Positions 1-12,232 of a stretch of DNA of 64,000 bases are shown here, one piece after another. The stretch spans positions 186,001 to 250,000 of the forward strand of contig JAWZYV010010319.1 in assembly GCA_038373885.1 (NCBI GenBank), read 5' to 3'. A model generated the notes under the pieces. It did not search any database, had not been told where the DNA came from, and saw only the letters and a list, made by a program, of their open reading frames with translations. The stretch's first letter is position 1. Each line of letters begins with the position of its first letter. The stretch is from Cheiracanthium punctorium (Eukaryota > Arthropoda > Arachnida > Araneae > Cheiracanthiidae). The position numbers were made by a program, and so were the translations under genes.

Positions 1-1038
1 ACTCAGGAGGTATTCATCCAAACCACATCTATAGAAAGAAATTTTCACTAATTTTCTAAAAATCTCATTCAGTTTTGATTCCCCAAAACAAATAAAATTT
101 GTAAAATTTTTCTCCAGACCAAAATGAAATTGAATGTTAAGTGAATCCATATGGCATACAAACTGCAATTGCTTCTTGGTATGATTTCTTTGTTTATTGA
201 CGATAAGATGAACAGTGGTTGCGTGTTGAAGAAGATGTGCGTGAAATAATAGCATATCGTGAAATTAAATGATCATAATTCCATTAATCAAGACAGTGAG
301 GCATGTAGTATCCTAAACCTGTGATGATTCAAAAAATGAAAATAATGGCGAAGCAAGGGATAATGTTCGTGCCGATGAGGCTGAGAATACACTAGTACGA
401 AGTGTGTGTGAATCAATAACAGTATTTGAAACTGTTTGAGCTTTACTTTTTGTACAAATATAAAATCACATGAAAGGTGCAGAAAAATATTTTAAATCTT
501 GAAAATTTACTGTTTAATTTAAAGAATGCTGAATAATCCCACATAAAATTACTAATTTTTTAAAATAAGTATCACTTAATTTTCATCTTCGATTCATTTG
601 TTTTACAATTGTGTATCAAATTACTATTTGTTGGTATACAGTCATTGCGTGTATGCATAAAGATTGCTTTCTTCGTATTTTGAGTTGAACCAGCATTTGT
701 CGTTTTCCCGCATTCATCGGTTTTTCCCACGCACCCCATGAAAAACGATGAATCGAGGTTCTACTTAAATGCATATAAGATTCGACTATATGTCTAAATA
801 ACACCCTTGAGAGCAATATTCTTAAGTAGATAAAATGACTTTGTTCTATCACGACACATTTCTCGGAGTTCTGAATTGGTATTGGAACTCCACCCCCCAC
901 CCCCTTCGAAAAACATTTCTGGATGCTTCGCTTTATGTGTTCCCTACACTATTTACTTATTTTTTTTAAATGTAAGATTGTCTTGATGTCTGTACTATTA
1001 TAAAACTTCATTTATATCTTTAAATATTTACTTTATAG
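1..1038. other. Intron of the PWWP gene (left part)
   Basis: No gene, RNA or transposon end was recognised here. It should be intron, because the exon starting at 1039 needs an upstream exon ending in phase 2, and no codon pair for Pro-Trp followed by a GT donor is visible in 1-1038. The stretch is AT-rich with a short C-run at 890-903. The open frames in it are short and unlike any family I know. Confidence 0.6.
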
Positions 1039-1105
1039 GTGGCCTGCCATGATAGAAATCGAACCAGATACAGAAGAATACTACTGGATAGAAAGCAATG
1101 GAAAG
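1039..1105 (+). CDS. PWWP-domain gene, exon a (N-terminal half of PWWP motif)
   Basis: The exon is bounded by a TTTATAG acceptor and an AAG/gtaaca donor. Its first base completes a codon from the previous exon, and the following codons read W-P-A-M-I-E. If the split codon is Trp, this gives the P-W-W-P signature with the intron inside the motif. Residues EPDTEEYYW follow, a typical acidic stretch after the first PWWP strand. PWWP domains bind histone H3 lysine-36 methyl marks through an aromatic cage, so a nuclear chromatin reader is expected. The exon starts in phase 2 and ends in phase 0. With only 22 codons it is identified by motif, splice sites and continuity with the next three exons. 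NSD, MORC or HDGF-type PWWP proteins were considered; the tail in the later exons favours ZCWPW1/2. Confidence 0.8.
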
Positions 1106-1359
1106 GTAACAATGTTTTCAAATCTTATAAATAAAAATGAAATTCTGTTTGTGGATTTGATTAGTATACAAATCCACAAAAATGGACCTATCAGCCTGAA
1201 ATTTTGCAGAGATATGTAAAATAATATAGAATAAATTATAGTCCACTTTAAAACTTTGAAAGTCCACCCGTTCCCCATTTAAGAGGTTTTTTTATGTTCT
1301 CCACGCAGAAAGCTTTCCGTAGTTGTAAACCCTGTAGTGAAAAAAGTATGAAATAAGCA

Positions 1360-1720
1360 TCATTATTGCCATGTGTGGCGATTTTGCCGAATAAAATGTT
1401 TTAAATTCTTAAAGTGAAAATAAAAGAATAATAATGATTATTTTTTAACGTTTATATTTGTAGGGTTATTTTTTTTTTAATTATAATATCGTGTGCATGG
1501 GAAATCAGAGCAGGAATGTAATGTTTTATGCGCAAAACAATAATAAATGAAGATTTCCGAGGCTAATATGTAAAATTTTTTAGTTTGGCGAAAAATAAAA
1601 TGGCTAATATGCCGATTTTGAGAAAGTGAGTTCTAGCGGTTTGCACAGTTTTCGGCTTGGCGCAATTTACTGAGAGCTGAAAGAAATAGATTTTTGAAAA
1701 CAAGTGCATGAATTTTTTTA
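1360..1720. repeat. Dispersed repeat, copy A (empty site of the copy near 21.4-22.6 kb)
   Basis: This segment closely matches 21425-21518 joined to 22367-22570, including the landmarks GTGAAAATAAAAGAATAA, AATATCGTGTGCATG and GCGAAAAATAAAATGG. Copy A is uninterrupted, whereas the second copy carries an 848-bp insertion at the T-run. The family is unknown; the sequence is non-coding. Confidence 0.7.
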
Positions 1721-1810
1721 GAATACAGCGTTAAATTCTGATAATCCGTGCAGAAATAACGCAGTTATTAAGGGATTTCGAGCAATCTACAGAATTATCG
1801 CCAATTGAGT

Positions 1811-3236
1811 CAGTCAACTCCCGCTAATCCGCGACTCTGTAATCCGCGATATATTTCAAATGTAAACAAACTTGTTTGTTTACATTTTGAGCGGCATTTG
1901 ATAGGCTGAATGTTATAAAGACATTTATTAATGATTTTCCATAGGTATTTGAAGTAAATAATTTCATATATTTGAGCATATTATCATGTAATTAAACACA
2001 CAGAAACTTATATCCTAAGTTGCATGTGTTCAGTGAATGGATGTAAATAACGAAATCCGAAGCAATGCACCGTCCAATCACATCGCTTTACAGGCTTTAC
2101 TCTTCCTGAATGAAACAAACAAACAAACAAAAAAATCAATGAAAACGTTTGTTCTATGGGAAAGAGAGAGAAAATCGGAGACGATCCTAAAGATTGACCG
2201 TTGCAATTAAAATTGGGTGAAAATATGTAACATGTTTAACTTTAAACGCAAACCGCGATTTGGCAGACGACACAGCAGTTGCGCAATTTTCCGATTCTCC
2301 CCCTACCTCACCCATAAACAGACCACATGGCCTTTCTCTTTGTTTACATTTAACTGCCGGAGGAGCACATACAGAAATAATGAATCATCAGCTCTTGAAA
2401 TGTAATGCACGTGTGTGTGTGAAGAGAATAACGTTCTTTTCCTCTTTAGATCTTATATAATAGCATAGAATATTTTTACATAACGAGAAACCGAAAATTA
2501 CCTCGCAAGATCTGAAATTAATGTAATACTGAGATATCAAATATACAAATATACCCCCCCCCCCCCCCGTCGTGAGCGACCAGTGAAATTCCTCCCTTTC
2601 TGATTGAGCTTGTTTATTTTATAATAGATATATATTTAGTTAAAAACAGTCTTTTAAAGAAATTAAAAACAACAACTGCCCTTTAAAGAAAAAAGAATGT
2701 TTGTTGAAAAACTTCCGGATTTGGGGTCCCTTTAAACATTTTGCAAAAGCAATCATTTGTCAGTGACCAAGAGTTACTGACAATTAGAAGGCTTCAGGAC
2801 AAAATTTCTGAAGAAAAATTAAAATTTCTTAAACAAATTACAATCACTCCAATGTTTGAAAAAATGAAAAATAAATAAAAATTTAGAGAGAATTTATTCT
2901 TTTAATTTTGTATTAGTAATTGTATTTAATATTAAAAATAGTGTTTTAGTTCAGCAGTAAAAATATTTTCTTTCATCTGTCCTTTAGTAAATTCTCTGTC
3001 TCTAAATTTAATTGTATTATTTATTGTATTTATATTGACATTTAATTGTGTTTTTATTCAATAGCACAATGCATTTTCTTTCATCATTTCCTATTAGTTT
3101 ACAGTAAATTGACTATAATTTAAAGGGAAATTCTAAATGTAAAAATGTAAACAAAAAGAATGACCCATAATCCGCAAAATCCTGTAATCCGCACAACCCT
3201 TGGTCCCAGTGAGTGCGGATTAGAGGGAGTTGACTG
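1811..3236 (+). mobile_element. Tigger/pogo-like DNA transposon relic
   Basis: The left end starts CAGTCAACTCCCGCTAATCC. The right end is its inverted repeat with one mismatch, ending GGGAGTTGACTG and followed by TA. Sub-terminal repeats of 'taatccgc' occur at both ends. At 1.43 kb it is shorter than a full Tigger (about 2.4 kb), so it is internally deleted. The TA target duplication is clear only on the right. A C-terminal transposase remnant lies inside. Confidence 0.75.
2765..2878 (+). pseudogene. Tigger-type transposase C-terminal remnant
   Basis: An open stretch of 37 codons ends at TAA. It reads as a charged helix (LLTIRRLQDKISEEKLKFLK) followed by a QITITPMF-like tail. Tigger/CENP-B-related transposases end with this layout: a helical segment, then a 'Q-x-x-I-T-x-x-F' tail. 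The upstream catalytic part is not recognisable. Confidence 0.5.
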
Positions 3237-3539
3237 TATATTGATTTAAGTTAGGGGAATTCCGCCAAATTTCGGAAAATTGAAATCTTCGCATTTAGTA
3301 CATCGGAGTAACGATGAATAAAACACGTTATACGTTGATAATTTAAAAAATGCGGCTATTAAGGAATTCCACTTTTGAAATAAATGCCTGCTTTACTTAT
3401 TGGCGGTCAAACCATTTCCCATTTTGATTGCTGCTAAGTCAATGCTTCGAATGATTCCCTGAAAAAAATTTGCAAAATGGCGTATCTTGGCCCTATGGCG
3501 ATACTTAGATTTGAAACTGGATTTTATTTGAGACTGGTG

Positions 3540-4604
3540 TATATATAATAACACTGGTTATAGATAAAATTGAATGTTGGTATGTGTGTATGAGGTTGAA
3601 AAACTCCAGCACCGTTTGACCGATCACCATGAAATTTGGTTCACCTAAGTCTTTTATCATGGAGAAGCTTTTTATGCTATCCGTTTTCCTCTAACTTGCT
3701 ACTAGATGGCGCAGCAGAACATCGAATTCTATTCCGTTTAGCCGTTTGCTATGCGAATATCGTCCAACTGATTTCGATGAAATTTGGTACACGCGGATAT
3801 TAGAAAACGGGGAATATTTTTCACTATCCATTTTGCTGTAACTTGCCGCTAAATGGCACTGCAACGCATCAACCGCTATACCGTTCGACCGATCGGCAAA
3901 AAATTTTTTATACTTACACATTTGAGCACGAAGAATATATTCTAACTGTGTTCCTTTTGATGTTACTCAGCATTAGATGGCACTGCAATGCATTATTGTT
4001 TTAACTCGCCACTAGATGACCCTGCAGCAGGCCAAATTATTGACCATTCAAACGGTCGCTATGAAAATCCATATACATAGCTATTTGAACAATGAGAATA
4101 TTTTGGCGTTATCCATTTTGCTGCAACTCGCCACTTGACGGCGCTATAGCAAATCATTACTTTAATTAGTCACTAGATGGTTAACTGACCACTAGATGGT
4201 AACTGATCGCTATGAAAATAGGTATACATAGATATTTGAACACGCACTTTATGTTTGGCGCTATCCATTTTCCTATAACTTGCCACTCGATGTTGCGTCC
4301 ACACATGAACTTCAGGACTGTCCAGCCGATCATCATGAAAATTCGTATACCTTGATATCTGAATGCGAAGAATATTTCCGCCGTATACGTTTTACTAAAA
4401 CTCGCCACTAGATTGCGCTACTCCGCATCGCCTTCTGCACTGTACAAACCATTGCCTTGCAATTCGGTATTGATGATTAATGAATGCAATATAACGCGAT
4501 ATCCATTTTGATATAGCTCTTTATTACAATAAATAGTAATCACAACAAATCGTAATATCGAAAAGTCCATTCATTCCCGCGCGAAGAACGGGTACTTCAG
4601 CTAG
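3540..4604 (+). mobile_element. Non-autonomous Helitron
   Basis: The 3' end is diagnostic: a GC-rich hairpin (CCCGCGCGAAGAACGGG) about ten bases before CTAG, followed by T. The 5' end is a TATATATAAT-rich start near 3540, set less firmly because no clear A|TC junction is visible. The inside has about six decayed tandem units built on 'ctatccattttgctgtaactcgccactagatgg', spaced roughly 100-150 bp. No Rep/helicase coding is present, so it depends on a helper. Confidence 0.7.
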
Positions 4605-5240
4605 TTAATTATTAAAATTATAACAAAACTAGCTGCTACCCGCGACTTCGTCCGCATCGGCTTTAGAATTAGGTCCCGAGAAAAATGTAGCATGTGTGAA
4701 TAACAAATATTGTTGCGACAAAAGAAACTGCATTTAAATATTATTTGCTTTTTACTTGTTTCAAATGAAGTATAATGCATGGTAGTATACTTCATTTAAA
4801 ATAAGAGAATATGCAGAGTTACAAAATTTAGAATTTCTTTAGGCATTTGGCGAATAGAGACAGTTATGACAGTATTTGCGAACTGTTTTGTAAAAGAAAT
4901 ATTTATGCTATATGCATGAATTTTAGTCTATGTTAATCAGGAATAGAGCAGCTTTCTATTAGTGAAAAAGTTTTAGAATCGGTTCTGTAGTTACAGAGAT
5001 ATCCAGAGAGCTTAATGTATTAGAATTATTTTGAGTGTTCCTGTAAAGGAACTATTTACGCTACATGAATGAATTTTAGCCTATAATACTCAAGAATAGT
5101 GTAGCTTACTATCAGTAAAAAAAGTTTAGGAAACGGTTCAGTACTTACAGAGATGCACATAGAGCGTAATGTAATTCTTATTAGCATCCCTGTAAAAGAC
5201 CTATCTGTGATATATGCATTAAAAGTAGCCTATAACACTT

Positions 5241-5475
5241 AGGATGCCACCAGTGTCTAAGACGTTCTGCTCTCAAAACTGCAAGGCGGGAAGTGCCAGG
5301 TTCAAACCCCGATCGCCCCTGTCGACCTAGCCACTCCCTGTTTTCCGTGGTTTTCTAAAAAACCTCGCGTAAATACAGGCTAGGATCCCTTAGAAAGTCC
5401 CCCACAGAGGAATTCGCCATATAGGCCTAGGACCGTGGTGCAGTCAATCGGTCTTAATACAAAAACAAACAAACA
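5241..5475 (+). mobile_element. tRNA-derived SINE, family 1
   Basis: The 5' part resembles a tRNA with a B-box-like GGTTCAAACCCC near 5300. It is followed by a body containing CTGTCGACCTA, 'tgttttccgtggttttct' and CCCTTAGAAAGTCC, and an A-rich AAACAAACAAACA tail. It interrupts a Helitron repeat unit whose other copies give the uninterrupted sequence. The body motifs recur at 32575-32760. Confidence 0.65.
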
Positions 5476-5781
5476 TTAATACTCAAGAATAATGTAGCTT
5501 TCAATCAGTGAAAAAAGTTGTAGAATCGGTTTAGAAGCTACAAAATTTCCACAGAGCGCAATGCATTAGAATTATTTTGAGTATCTTTGTAAAAGAATTA
5601 TTTATGCTATATGCTTGAAAGGCTGCCTGTATGCTAAACCAGGGCATAAGCTATTTTCATTACAAATTTTTCCAAATCCGTTCAACCATTTTTGTGTGGT
5701 TCAGTCAAAAACATCCAAACACACAAACGTACACATTTATATTTTTGGTAGGATTTGGAAATTTATGTCTGGGCTTTTCTT

Positions 5782-5958
5782 GGTACTTACGTATTATCCC
5801 GGCGGTCATTCCCGCCAAACTGTTTTTTTTTTTCGTCAAATGAGTTGCCAAACTGTTGCCAATCGTATTCAAAACCATTAATAATTTCATATGCCCGGCA
5901 TTTATTTCGGCAAAAAATCGCTTGTCTTGGCGGACCGCCGGGATAATACGTAAGTACC
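5782..5958. mobile_element. Palindromic MITE, 177 bp, 8-bp target duplication
   Basis: The termini are perfect inverted repeats of about 26 bp (GGTACTTACGTATTATCCCG on the left, its complement on the right). Identical CTTTTCTT copies flank it at 5774-5781 and 5959-5966. The 8-bp duplication fits hAT or a related superfamily, but the terminal GGTAC is not the usual hAT end. Confidence 0.85.
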
Positions 5959-6693
5959 CTTTTCTTTACTTATGCTTTTTAATTTGGCGTAAAATCAACA
6001 CAATTTCCATATTTTACAAATGCATGTGATTTTTCAAATAGAATTTCTGCTTTATTTTAAAAGCGTAAATCATTTTGTGCGGGCGATAAAACGGCTTTTA
6101 ATTAATAGTTAGAAAAGTAGTTAAAATTTCAAAATTCTGAGCCTCAGATGCACTTTACCGAAGTTATGGGCTCAGTCATGCTCAAATTTTCAAAGCTCTG
6201 CTTTCATTAGATTTGTGTGGAGAACATTCATTTTTATTATTACAGATAGATAGATTTGGCATGAAACTGGCTTAATTTCCGAGGTATTTAATGTTTTTCA
6301 GATGCACGCGCTTCTTTGTTGAAGTAATAACATTCTTGTTAGCTCAAAACATGAATCATTTGATACGGGCGAAACTCGCCAAGCATGGCAATGTAAAAAC
6401 GGTTTTTAATTAATAATTAAAAAAGTAATTAAAAATCTAAAATTCTAAGTAGCCTATAACCATCTCCAGGGTCCCATCTATATCTAAACCAAAATGTATC
6501 CTAATCGATTCAGCGGTTTAGGCGTGAAAGCGTCATAAACAAACAAACAAACTCACTTTCGCATTTATAATGTTAGTTAGGATCACGGAGGTATATTCTA
6601 TGGAGGGAAGCTTCCGTGGTCGAAAGGCACAATTTTGGCATCTAAATTTGAAAGAATATAGAGGTCGCACTGTGATGAAGAGAGTCCGGTCCC

Positions 6694-6791
6694 CCCTAGT
6701 AGCACAATTAGTCCAAAAGTCGTTTAAAACACGTTTTTTAACGTCAGAAAACGTGTTTCCAACGTTTTTTGAACAATTTGTGCTACTAGGG
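6694..6791. repeat. Short palindromic repeat, about 98 bp
   Basis: CCCTAGTAGCACAA at the left is mirrored by TTGTGCTACTAGGG at the right. Between them are several imperfect 'cgttttttaacg / aaaacgtg' hairpins. It looks like a very small MITE. No convincing target duplication was seen. Confidence 0.55.
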
Positions 6792-7489
6792 TCCGAGGTC
6801 CTGATTGGTCCGAATCGGCGCGAAAAACGGAACCAATAGAAAGCTTTCGCAGAAAAACGTCAACATCCGATGTTCTAATAAATTTCATTTCAGGAAAGAT
6901 AAATAACTATCGAGTTTTAAAAAATTATATGTTAAAGTTGAGATTTTCAGCAATAAAATTTTACTACGTTTGAATTTTTTAAGGTAAATGTTTCAAGAAG
7001 AAAAATTATTTAAAATGGATTGAAGCGCGCTTTGATAACATTGATTTTCCCTTCCCTACCGGACCTTCTTAGCGTAGAGCGCCATCTATAGGATGAGAAA
7101 TTTATGTGCCAAAAATCTGGCATTAGCTTCCTCTCCTCAGAACTCTTTAGCATCAACCTTGTTTTGAATTTATTTATATGCGTTAGCTGTGAAAGCACGT
7201 ATGCTTGCTAAACATGATAATTGTGAAATGATGCTCCAAAATATACGTTATGTTACTTCAACGCTTAATTGCTTCATTTATTATTTTTAATCCTTGTTTT
7301 ATTTCAAAACTCGTGACTTGCATCTTCTCATGATATCTCTATATGTAAAGGAAGATGTCCTGACTGACTGACGATCATCGCCCAGCCAAATCCACCGGAG
7401 ATACAGACATGAAAATTTAGGGACTCGTAGCTTTTGTGCCCAAGACGTCATTTAAGAAGCTATTTTTTGAAAATTCGAACCCAGACGGG

Positions 7490-9130
7490 TGTGACGACCC
7501 AAAACGTTCTTTTCACGTTTCTCTTCATATCTCAGAGGGGGAAAGAGATAGCCGTAATATTCTTGCTTTAAAATGTAACTAATACGAATACCTAAAAGTC
7601 AGTTTCAGGACTTTTAGAATTCGCATCCAATTGGGCGTAAGGGGCCGAAACGTTCTTTTCACATTTTCCTTCATATCTCAGTGGGAAAAAAGAAACAGCC
7701 GTAAAATTTTTGCTTTAAAATATAACTAACACAAATACCTAAAAATAAATTTCAGGATTTTTTAGAATTCGCATTCAAACGGACGTAAGGGGCCGAAACG
7801 TTCTTTAACGTTTTTTTTTTTTTTTTTTTTCACATTTCTCTTCATATGTCGGGGGGAAAAGAGACAGCAGAAAAATTCTTCTATGAAATGTAAGAAATAC
7901 AAAAACCTAAAAGTCATTTTCATGGTTTTCTAGAATTCTCACCCAAACGGGCGAAAGGGAGCCAAAACGTTCTTTAAAATTCTTTTTACATTTTCCTTCA
8001 TGTCTCGAGTAAAAAAGAGATAGCCGTAAAATTCTTGCTTTAAAATATAACTAACCCAAACACCTAAAAATCGATTTCAGGATTTTTTTTTTAAATACTA
8101 CCAAAAGGACGTAAGGGAGCAAAACGTTCTTTTCGCATCCCTTCATATCTCAGACGAAAAAAAGAGACAGATATAAAATTCTTGCTTTAAAATGCTACTA
8201 ACAGCAGTACCTAAGAATCATTTTCAGGGTTTTTCTAAAATTCGTACCAGAGCGGGATTAAGGGTCCAAAACGTTCTTTTCACATTTCCTTTTATATACA
8301 GAGAAAAAAAAGAGATCGCCGTAAAATTCTTTCTTAAAAGTTTAGTGAACGCAAATGTTTAAAATTCATTTTCAGGGTTCTTTGGAATGCGCATCAAAAC
8401 ACTGCCACCTAGATACAGAAAGACTAACCACTGCTACGTCACAAGGCCTCTACGTCATCAGTTGGCCTTCTAAAGGTGACGTCATCACAGATTAAATTTG
8501 ATAAAGTAAAACTATTCGAAATTTCTGGTGAATTTACTCTCTCATAACAACATTTTAATGAATTGAGACAGAAAAATTAATTTTACAAAAAAGAGCAGTT
8601 TTTAACTGTAACTAATTATATAATGTAATAAGGGAGTAAATCACAATAAATTGTTTTATGTCACGAACGTATTTTAATTTTTATCTTTCACTTAAGATAC
8701 TTTTTAATATTTGTAGCATTCACCATAAATCTGAAAAAATTTTATTTTATGAGAATGAAAGTGTGGTGACGTCATTACTTGAAGGCCTAATGATGGCGTC
8801 AAAGCTTCAGCGCTCTGGCTTTCTGTATCTAGGAGGCAGTGATCAAAACGGGGATTAGGGGCCAAAACGTTGTTTTCGATTTTGATGTCATATCTCAAAG
8901 AGAATTAAAGATAGCCGTAAGATTCCTGCTTCAAAATGCTGCGAACACGAATGCCTAACAGTCAGTTTCAAGGTTTTTTTAGAGTTCGTGTCCAAATTTC
9001 TGTGAAGGGCCGAAACGTTTTTTTCATACTTGTCTTCATATATCAAAGGAAAATGAAGATGGCGACAAAAATCTTGCATTATGTAACGAACACCAATTCA
9101 TAAAAATCTCTTTCAAGGTTTTTCTAAGGA
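7490..9130 (+). repeat. Tandem array, unit about 148 bp, at least eight copies
   Basis: The landmark AAACGTTCTTTTC (or a variant) recurs at about 7502, 7648, 7796, 7965, 8122, 8268, 8865 and 9013. Spacing is 146-148 bp for most pairs, larger where a poly-T run has expanded, and 148 bp across the 449-bp MITE interruption once that is removed. Each unit also contains 'cttcatatctcag', 'agatagccgtaa' and 'ttcaggtttttagaattcg'. It is non-coding. Confidence 0.85.
8401..8841. mobile_element. MITE, 441 bp, in the 148-bp array
   Basis: The ends are inverted repeats (ACTGCCACCTAGATACAGAA with one mismatch). The 8-bp ATCAAAAC occurs at 8393-8400 and 8842-8849. The sub-terminal regions carry CRE-like TGACGTCA-type motifs in mirrored positions. 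Removing it restores the array register exactly. Confidence 0.85.
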
Positions 9131-9431
9131 TAGACCTCAATAGGGGTAGTTGACAAAAAAAGGTATTTTTCATGTATTTTTTAGCTCTTGTGTGCTGTTA
9201 ATTTCAGACAAAGGTTTTTGTCTACCTGGTGAAAGGGCGAATCATTTTTCAGGTGCTCCCAGATTAAATGTGAAATGTCGCCGAGATTTGCCATTTTTGG
9301 TGATTTATCGTGAAGTTTGGCATAAAAGAAATAAGTCCCGAAACAGGACCCAGCTTGGTGATAGCTTCCATATTAGTCAAGAAATTGCCAAACCTTACTC
9401 TTTATTTAATTGGAATATTGGTTTTTACATA

Positions 9432-10978
9432 CCGTAAATGCCGGCGTATAGCGCGCACCGGCGTATAACGCGCACCTATAATTTTAAACTTCATTTTTTA
9501 ATTTTTATGTATATCCTCCGTATAACGCGCACCCTTTACTTTGCAATCACAGACTTGCCCTATGGAATCCAGAAAGTCTTTTATTTTGGGATATGTTCAG
9601 ATCGCTTTTAACGGTTAATACAAAGAAATTAATCAGGGATGTGCCAGCTGAAATTAAGTTTTGGAGCAATTTGTGGACCAAGAAAAACAGATTAGTGGAG
9701 CGATTTGGAGTAAGAAAAAGTCACTTTTGGAACATAAGAATGTCAATTTTGAAATTCAAAATTTATTTTTGGAGGGAAAGGGAAAAGTCATTAAAGAATG
9801 TCAATCAAAAAAAAATGAAAATTATAAGCTAGAGTTTTTAAGAACCTCAAGGAGCTTCTTAAAAACTCTTAGCTTATAACAAAAACCATTTTTTTTTGGG
9901 GGGGGGCGGGGGGGGAGTCAGAAGCTTATGAAATAAATAAAAAATACAGTTATTTTATACATTGTTATACAAAATATCTATTTTAAATCAAAAATGCAAT
10001 ATTTACTAAACTATATTAACTACCATCAGCAGCTAATAAAAAATTTGGTAACAAAAAATTACAAATTTATATAAAATTAAATTTAAAACAGAGGTCAATT
10101 TTTACTCTTAAGGCATTAGAGGTTTAAACAAAGGGATGCCAAAGAAAAAATATTCATTTTTAAGATTAATAGAGAAAGATTGAAATTAGAATGTGTGATG
10201 ACTTTTGTAAAAATTCGAGAGATTTACAAACGTTTAAACATAAATGGAAAATTTTTAAATGTAGCAGTTTTGCTGAATTTGAAGCAAAAATGTCCAAAAA
10301 CGATCTTTTTGTAGCAGATTGGCACATCAGGATTGATTTGGCACAATTTGGAGCAATTGGAGCAGCTGGCACATCCCTGATTAATGAAAGAGTGTAACAC
10401 AGACATGGCAGTTATTCCAGGCGGATTAACGCCATTAGTTCAACCTTTAGATCTGTGTATTAATAAACCATTCTAAGGAAATTTAAAACGATTTTAGATG
10501 TTGGAAGGAGGTAAAGCATTTAAGAAAGGAGGTGAAATGCATCATGCCAGTCTAGAAATAGTGAGTGAGTGGATAATACAAGCATGGGATGAAATTAAAC
10601 CTGACATAATTAAAAAGTCATTTAAAAAATGCAGTATATCGAACAATCTAGATGGAACGCATGATAACTATTTATTTATGGATCAGAGTACAGTGATAGT
10701 GAAGATGAAACTGAATTTGATCATGTGTCTGAAAATATAACGGAAGATGAATATGATGAACTTTTTATGCTGTCCGATAATGAAAATTGAAGTTTATAAG
10801 GTATGTCATTTCTTTTAAATAAACAACATTCAGGTGCTTCTAGAAATGTCATTTTTTAAAGCTCATCTTTTCCTTATTTTTAAATTTTTCATTTTTATAA
10901 CCGGCGTATAACGCGCACCCTTAAATTTCGACCTTATTTTTTGTATGAAAAGTGCGCGTTATACGCCGGAATTTACGG
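9432..10978 (+). mobile_element. Tigger/pogo-type DNA transposon, TA target
   Basis: The terminal repeats start CCGTAAATGCCGGCGTATA and end with the complementary GGCGTATAACGCGCAC-type sequence, flanked by TA at both sides. A second sub-terminal copy of 'ggcgtataacgcgcacc' lies just inside each end. The interior encodes a decayed DDE_1 transposase. Confidence 0.85.
9559..10790 (+). pseudogene. Pogo/JRK-type transposase, broken
   Basis: Frames shift several times and stops interrupt it. The recognisable piece near 10405-10465 reads IPGGLTPLVQPLDLCINKPF, the block around the third catalytic Asp of DDE_1 (Tigger/CENP-B/JRK) transposases. It is followed at 10498 by MLEGGKAFKKGGEM, W-I-I-Q-A-W-D, a K-S-F-K-K-C-x-I-S-N block and D-G-T, all typical of the C-terminal half. 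The last about 30 codons, in another frame and ending at 10790, are very acidic, as in many family members. A G-run at 9900-9913 disrupts the middle. The enzyme would have cut and pasted the surrounding element at TA sites; this copy cannot. Confidence 0.7.
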
Positions 10979-11517
10979 TAAATAAAGGTGGAGTATAGTT
11001 AGAATATGCTTGACGAGAATTTTTAAGTAGGATTTTTAGTTTTTGTAGGCGATTAAATCTATAACCAAAATATGTTTAGTATTTATTTACTTGTTTTCCA
11101 TTTGTATTTGTTGGTTTAACGATATCCATTCCGTGCGGAGAACGGGTGCTTCAGCTAGTTATAGATACATGGAAAAACGTAGCACCGCTAAGATAAAAGC
11201 ATACTCTCCGTTCAAACTGAGGCAACTAAGAAAACGTGTTGACTTCACAAGCAGAGCTGAAAATTTGCATTCATTTCATATTTTTAAAAAAATTGTAAAA
11301 TGTTAACGAATTAATATTTTTTTACCGCTCTTCGTTTAAAAGAGGGACGAAAAGCGAATCCGCATTTTCAAGAGGGTGAAACGATGAGCCTTTTGAATGT
11401 GACAATTAAAAAAAAAATTAGTTGATAATTCCGAAAAATTATTCCCATTTTCAAAAAACGCTCCAAAAACTCAAAATGGATTTCAGTAGAATCGAAAGAA
11501 CTTTTTAGTAATGCAAA

Positions 11518-12232
11518 TAGGGATGCAACGGATATCCGGCAAGCATGCAGTAGCCGGATATTACAAATATCTGCAGTACATCCGGCCTAAAATTATATAC
11601 TGAGAAATAACATAAATATAATAAATGAATAAATTCTAAAAGCTGCGATAATAAAAAATAATAAAAAATCAGAAAAAAACAAAATTTTGTGAAAATATTT
11701 TATTTTCAGTACTTTTTAGAATGTATTTTTATCATGTATAGTAAATGGGTGGAAATTAAATACTTCTACCTTTTCTTAAGATTGGAGTAAATTATTCTGC
11801 AAAAACACTGTTACTCAATCTTTGTAAGAATTCGGTTACCCATCTCCCGCCACCCCCCGATAAATTGACCCTACTTATGGGAATAGTGTACTTGTAGTAT
11901 TGCTGGCTGATGAGAAAATGTTTTTTCCCCTAATTTTGATAAAGTAAGGACATTGTTACATTGATTTTCCAACAGTTGAATGGAGATGTTTTCCTTTCAA
12001 AAACTGATTTTGTAAGATAGTTATCTAACTTTTGAAAGAGAACATCAATGATATTGTTATTTGTATCAGATATTTGAATTAAATGATTTGAACTAATGAG
12101 AAAATTTAAGGATAAAAGTAATATCTGAATGATAGAAGAAAACTAGTGAAAATAAAACAGAAAATAAAGAGGACAAACTGCTGCCGGATATACGGTATCC
12201 GGCCGGTATAATTCATATCCGTTGCATTACTA
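11518..12232. mobile_element. Non-autonomous hAT element, 715 bp
   Basis: The left end is TAGGGATGCAACGGATATCC and the right end its imperfect complement, ending GTTGCATTACTA. The flanks are AATGCAAA (11510-11517) and AATGAAAA (12233-12240), 7 of 8 bases identical. Both ends are rich in CCGGATATCCGG-type palindromes. It has no transposase. Confidence 0.8.

Larger units (their letters stand above)
4629..6582 (-). mobile_element. Non-autonomous Helitron, opposite orientation, tail to tail with the previous one
   Basis: On the minus strand the element begins A|TCCTAACTAACATTATAAATG at 6582 and ends with a hairpin-like GC stretch and CAGCTAG|T at 4629. The GTTTGTTTGTTT run near the 5' end is common in arthropod Helitrons. 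Inside are three to four tandem copies of a 155-165-bp unit ('tgaattttag..ctcaagaatag..tgtagctt'), from about 4910 to 5610, interrupted by a SINE. A short MITE is inserted at 5782-5958. No transposase is encoded. Confidence 0.75.
7336..11158 (+). mobile_element. Helitron with 148-bp internal array
   Basis: It starts A|TCTCTATATGTAAAGGAAG with a GTCCTGACTGACTGA leader. It ends with a hairpin (CCGTGCGGAGAACGGG) and CAGCTAG|T at 11158, the same terminal plan as the 3.5-4.6-kb element. The inside is a tandem array, and two other transposons have inserted into it. No Rep/helicase coding was seen. Confidence 0.7.

Noticed and set aside
1873..1895. Short AAACAAACTTGTTTGTTT palindrome as a regulatory site
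   Set aside because: It lies inside a Tigger relic; nothing ties it to regulation of a gene.
7490..9130. CRISPR-like regular repeats
   Set aside because: The whole 148-bp unit is repeated with no unique spacers, and the context is an arthropod-type Helitron.
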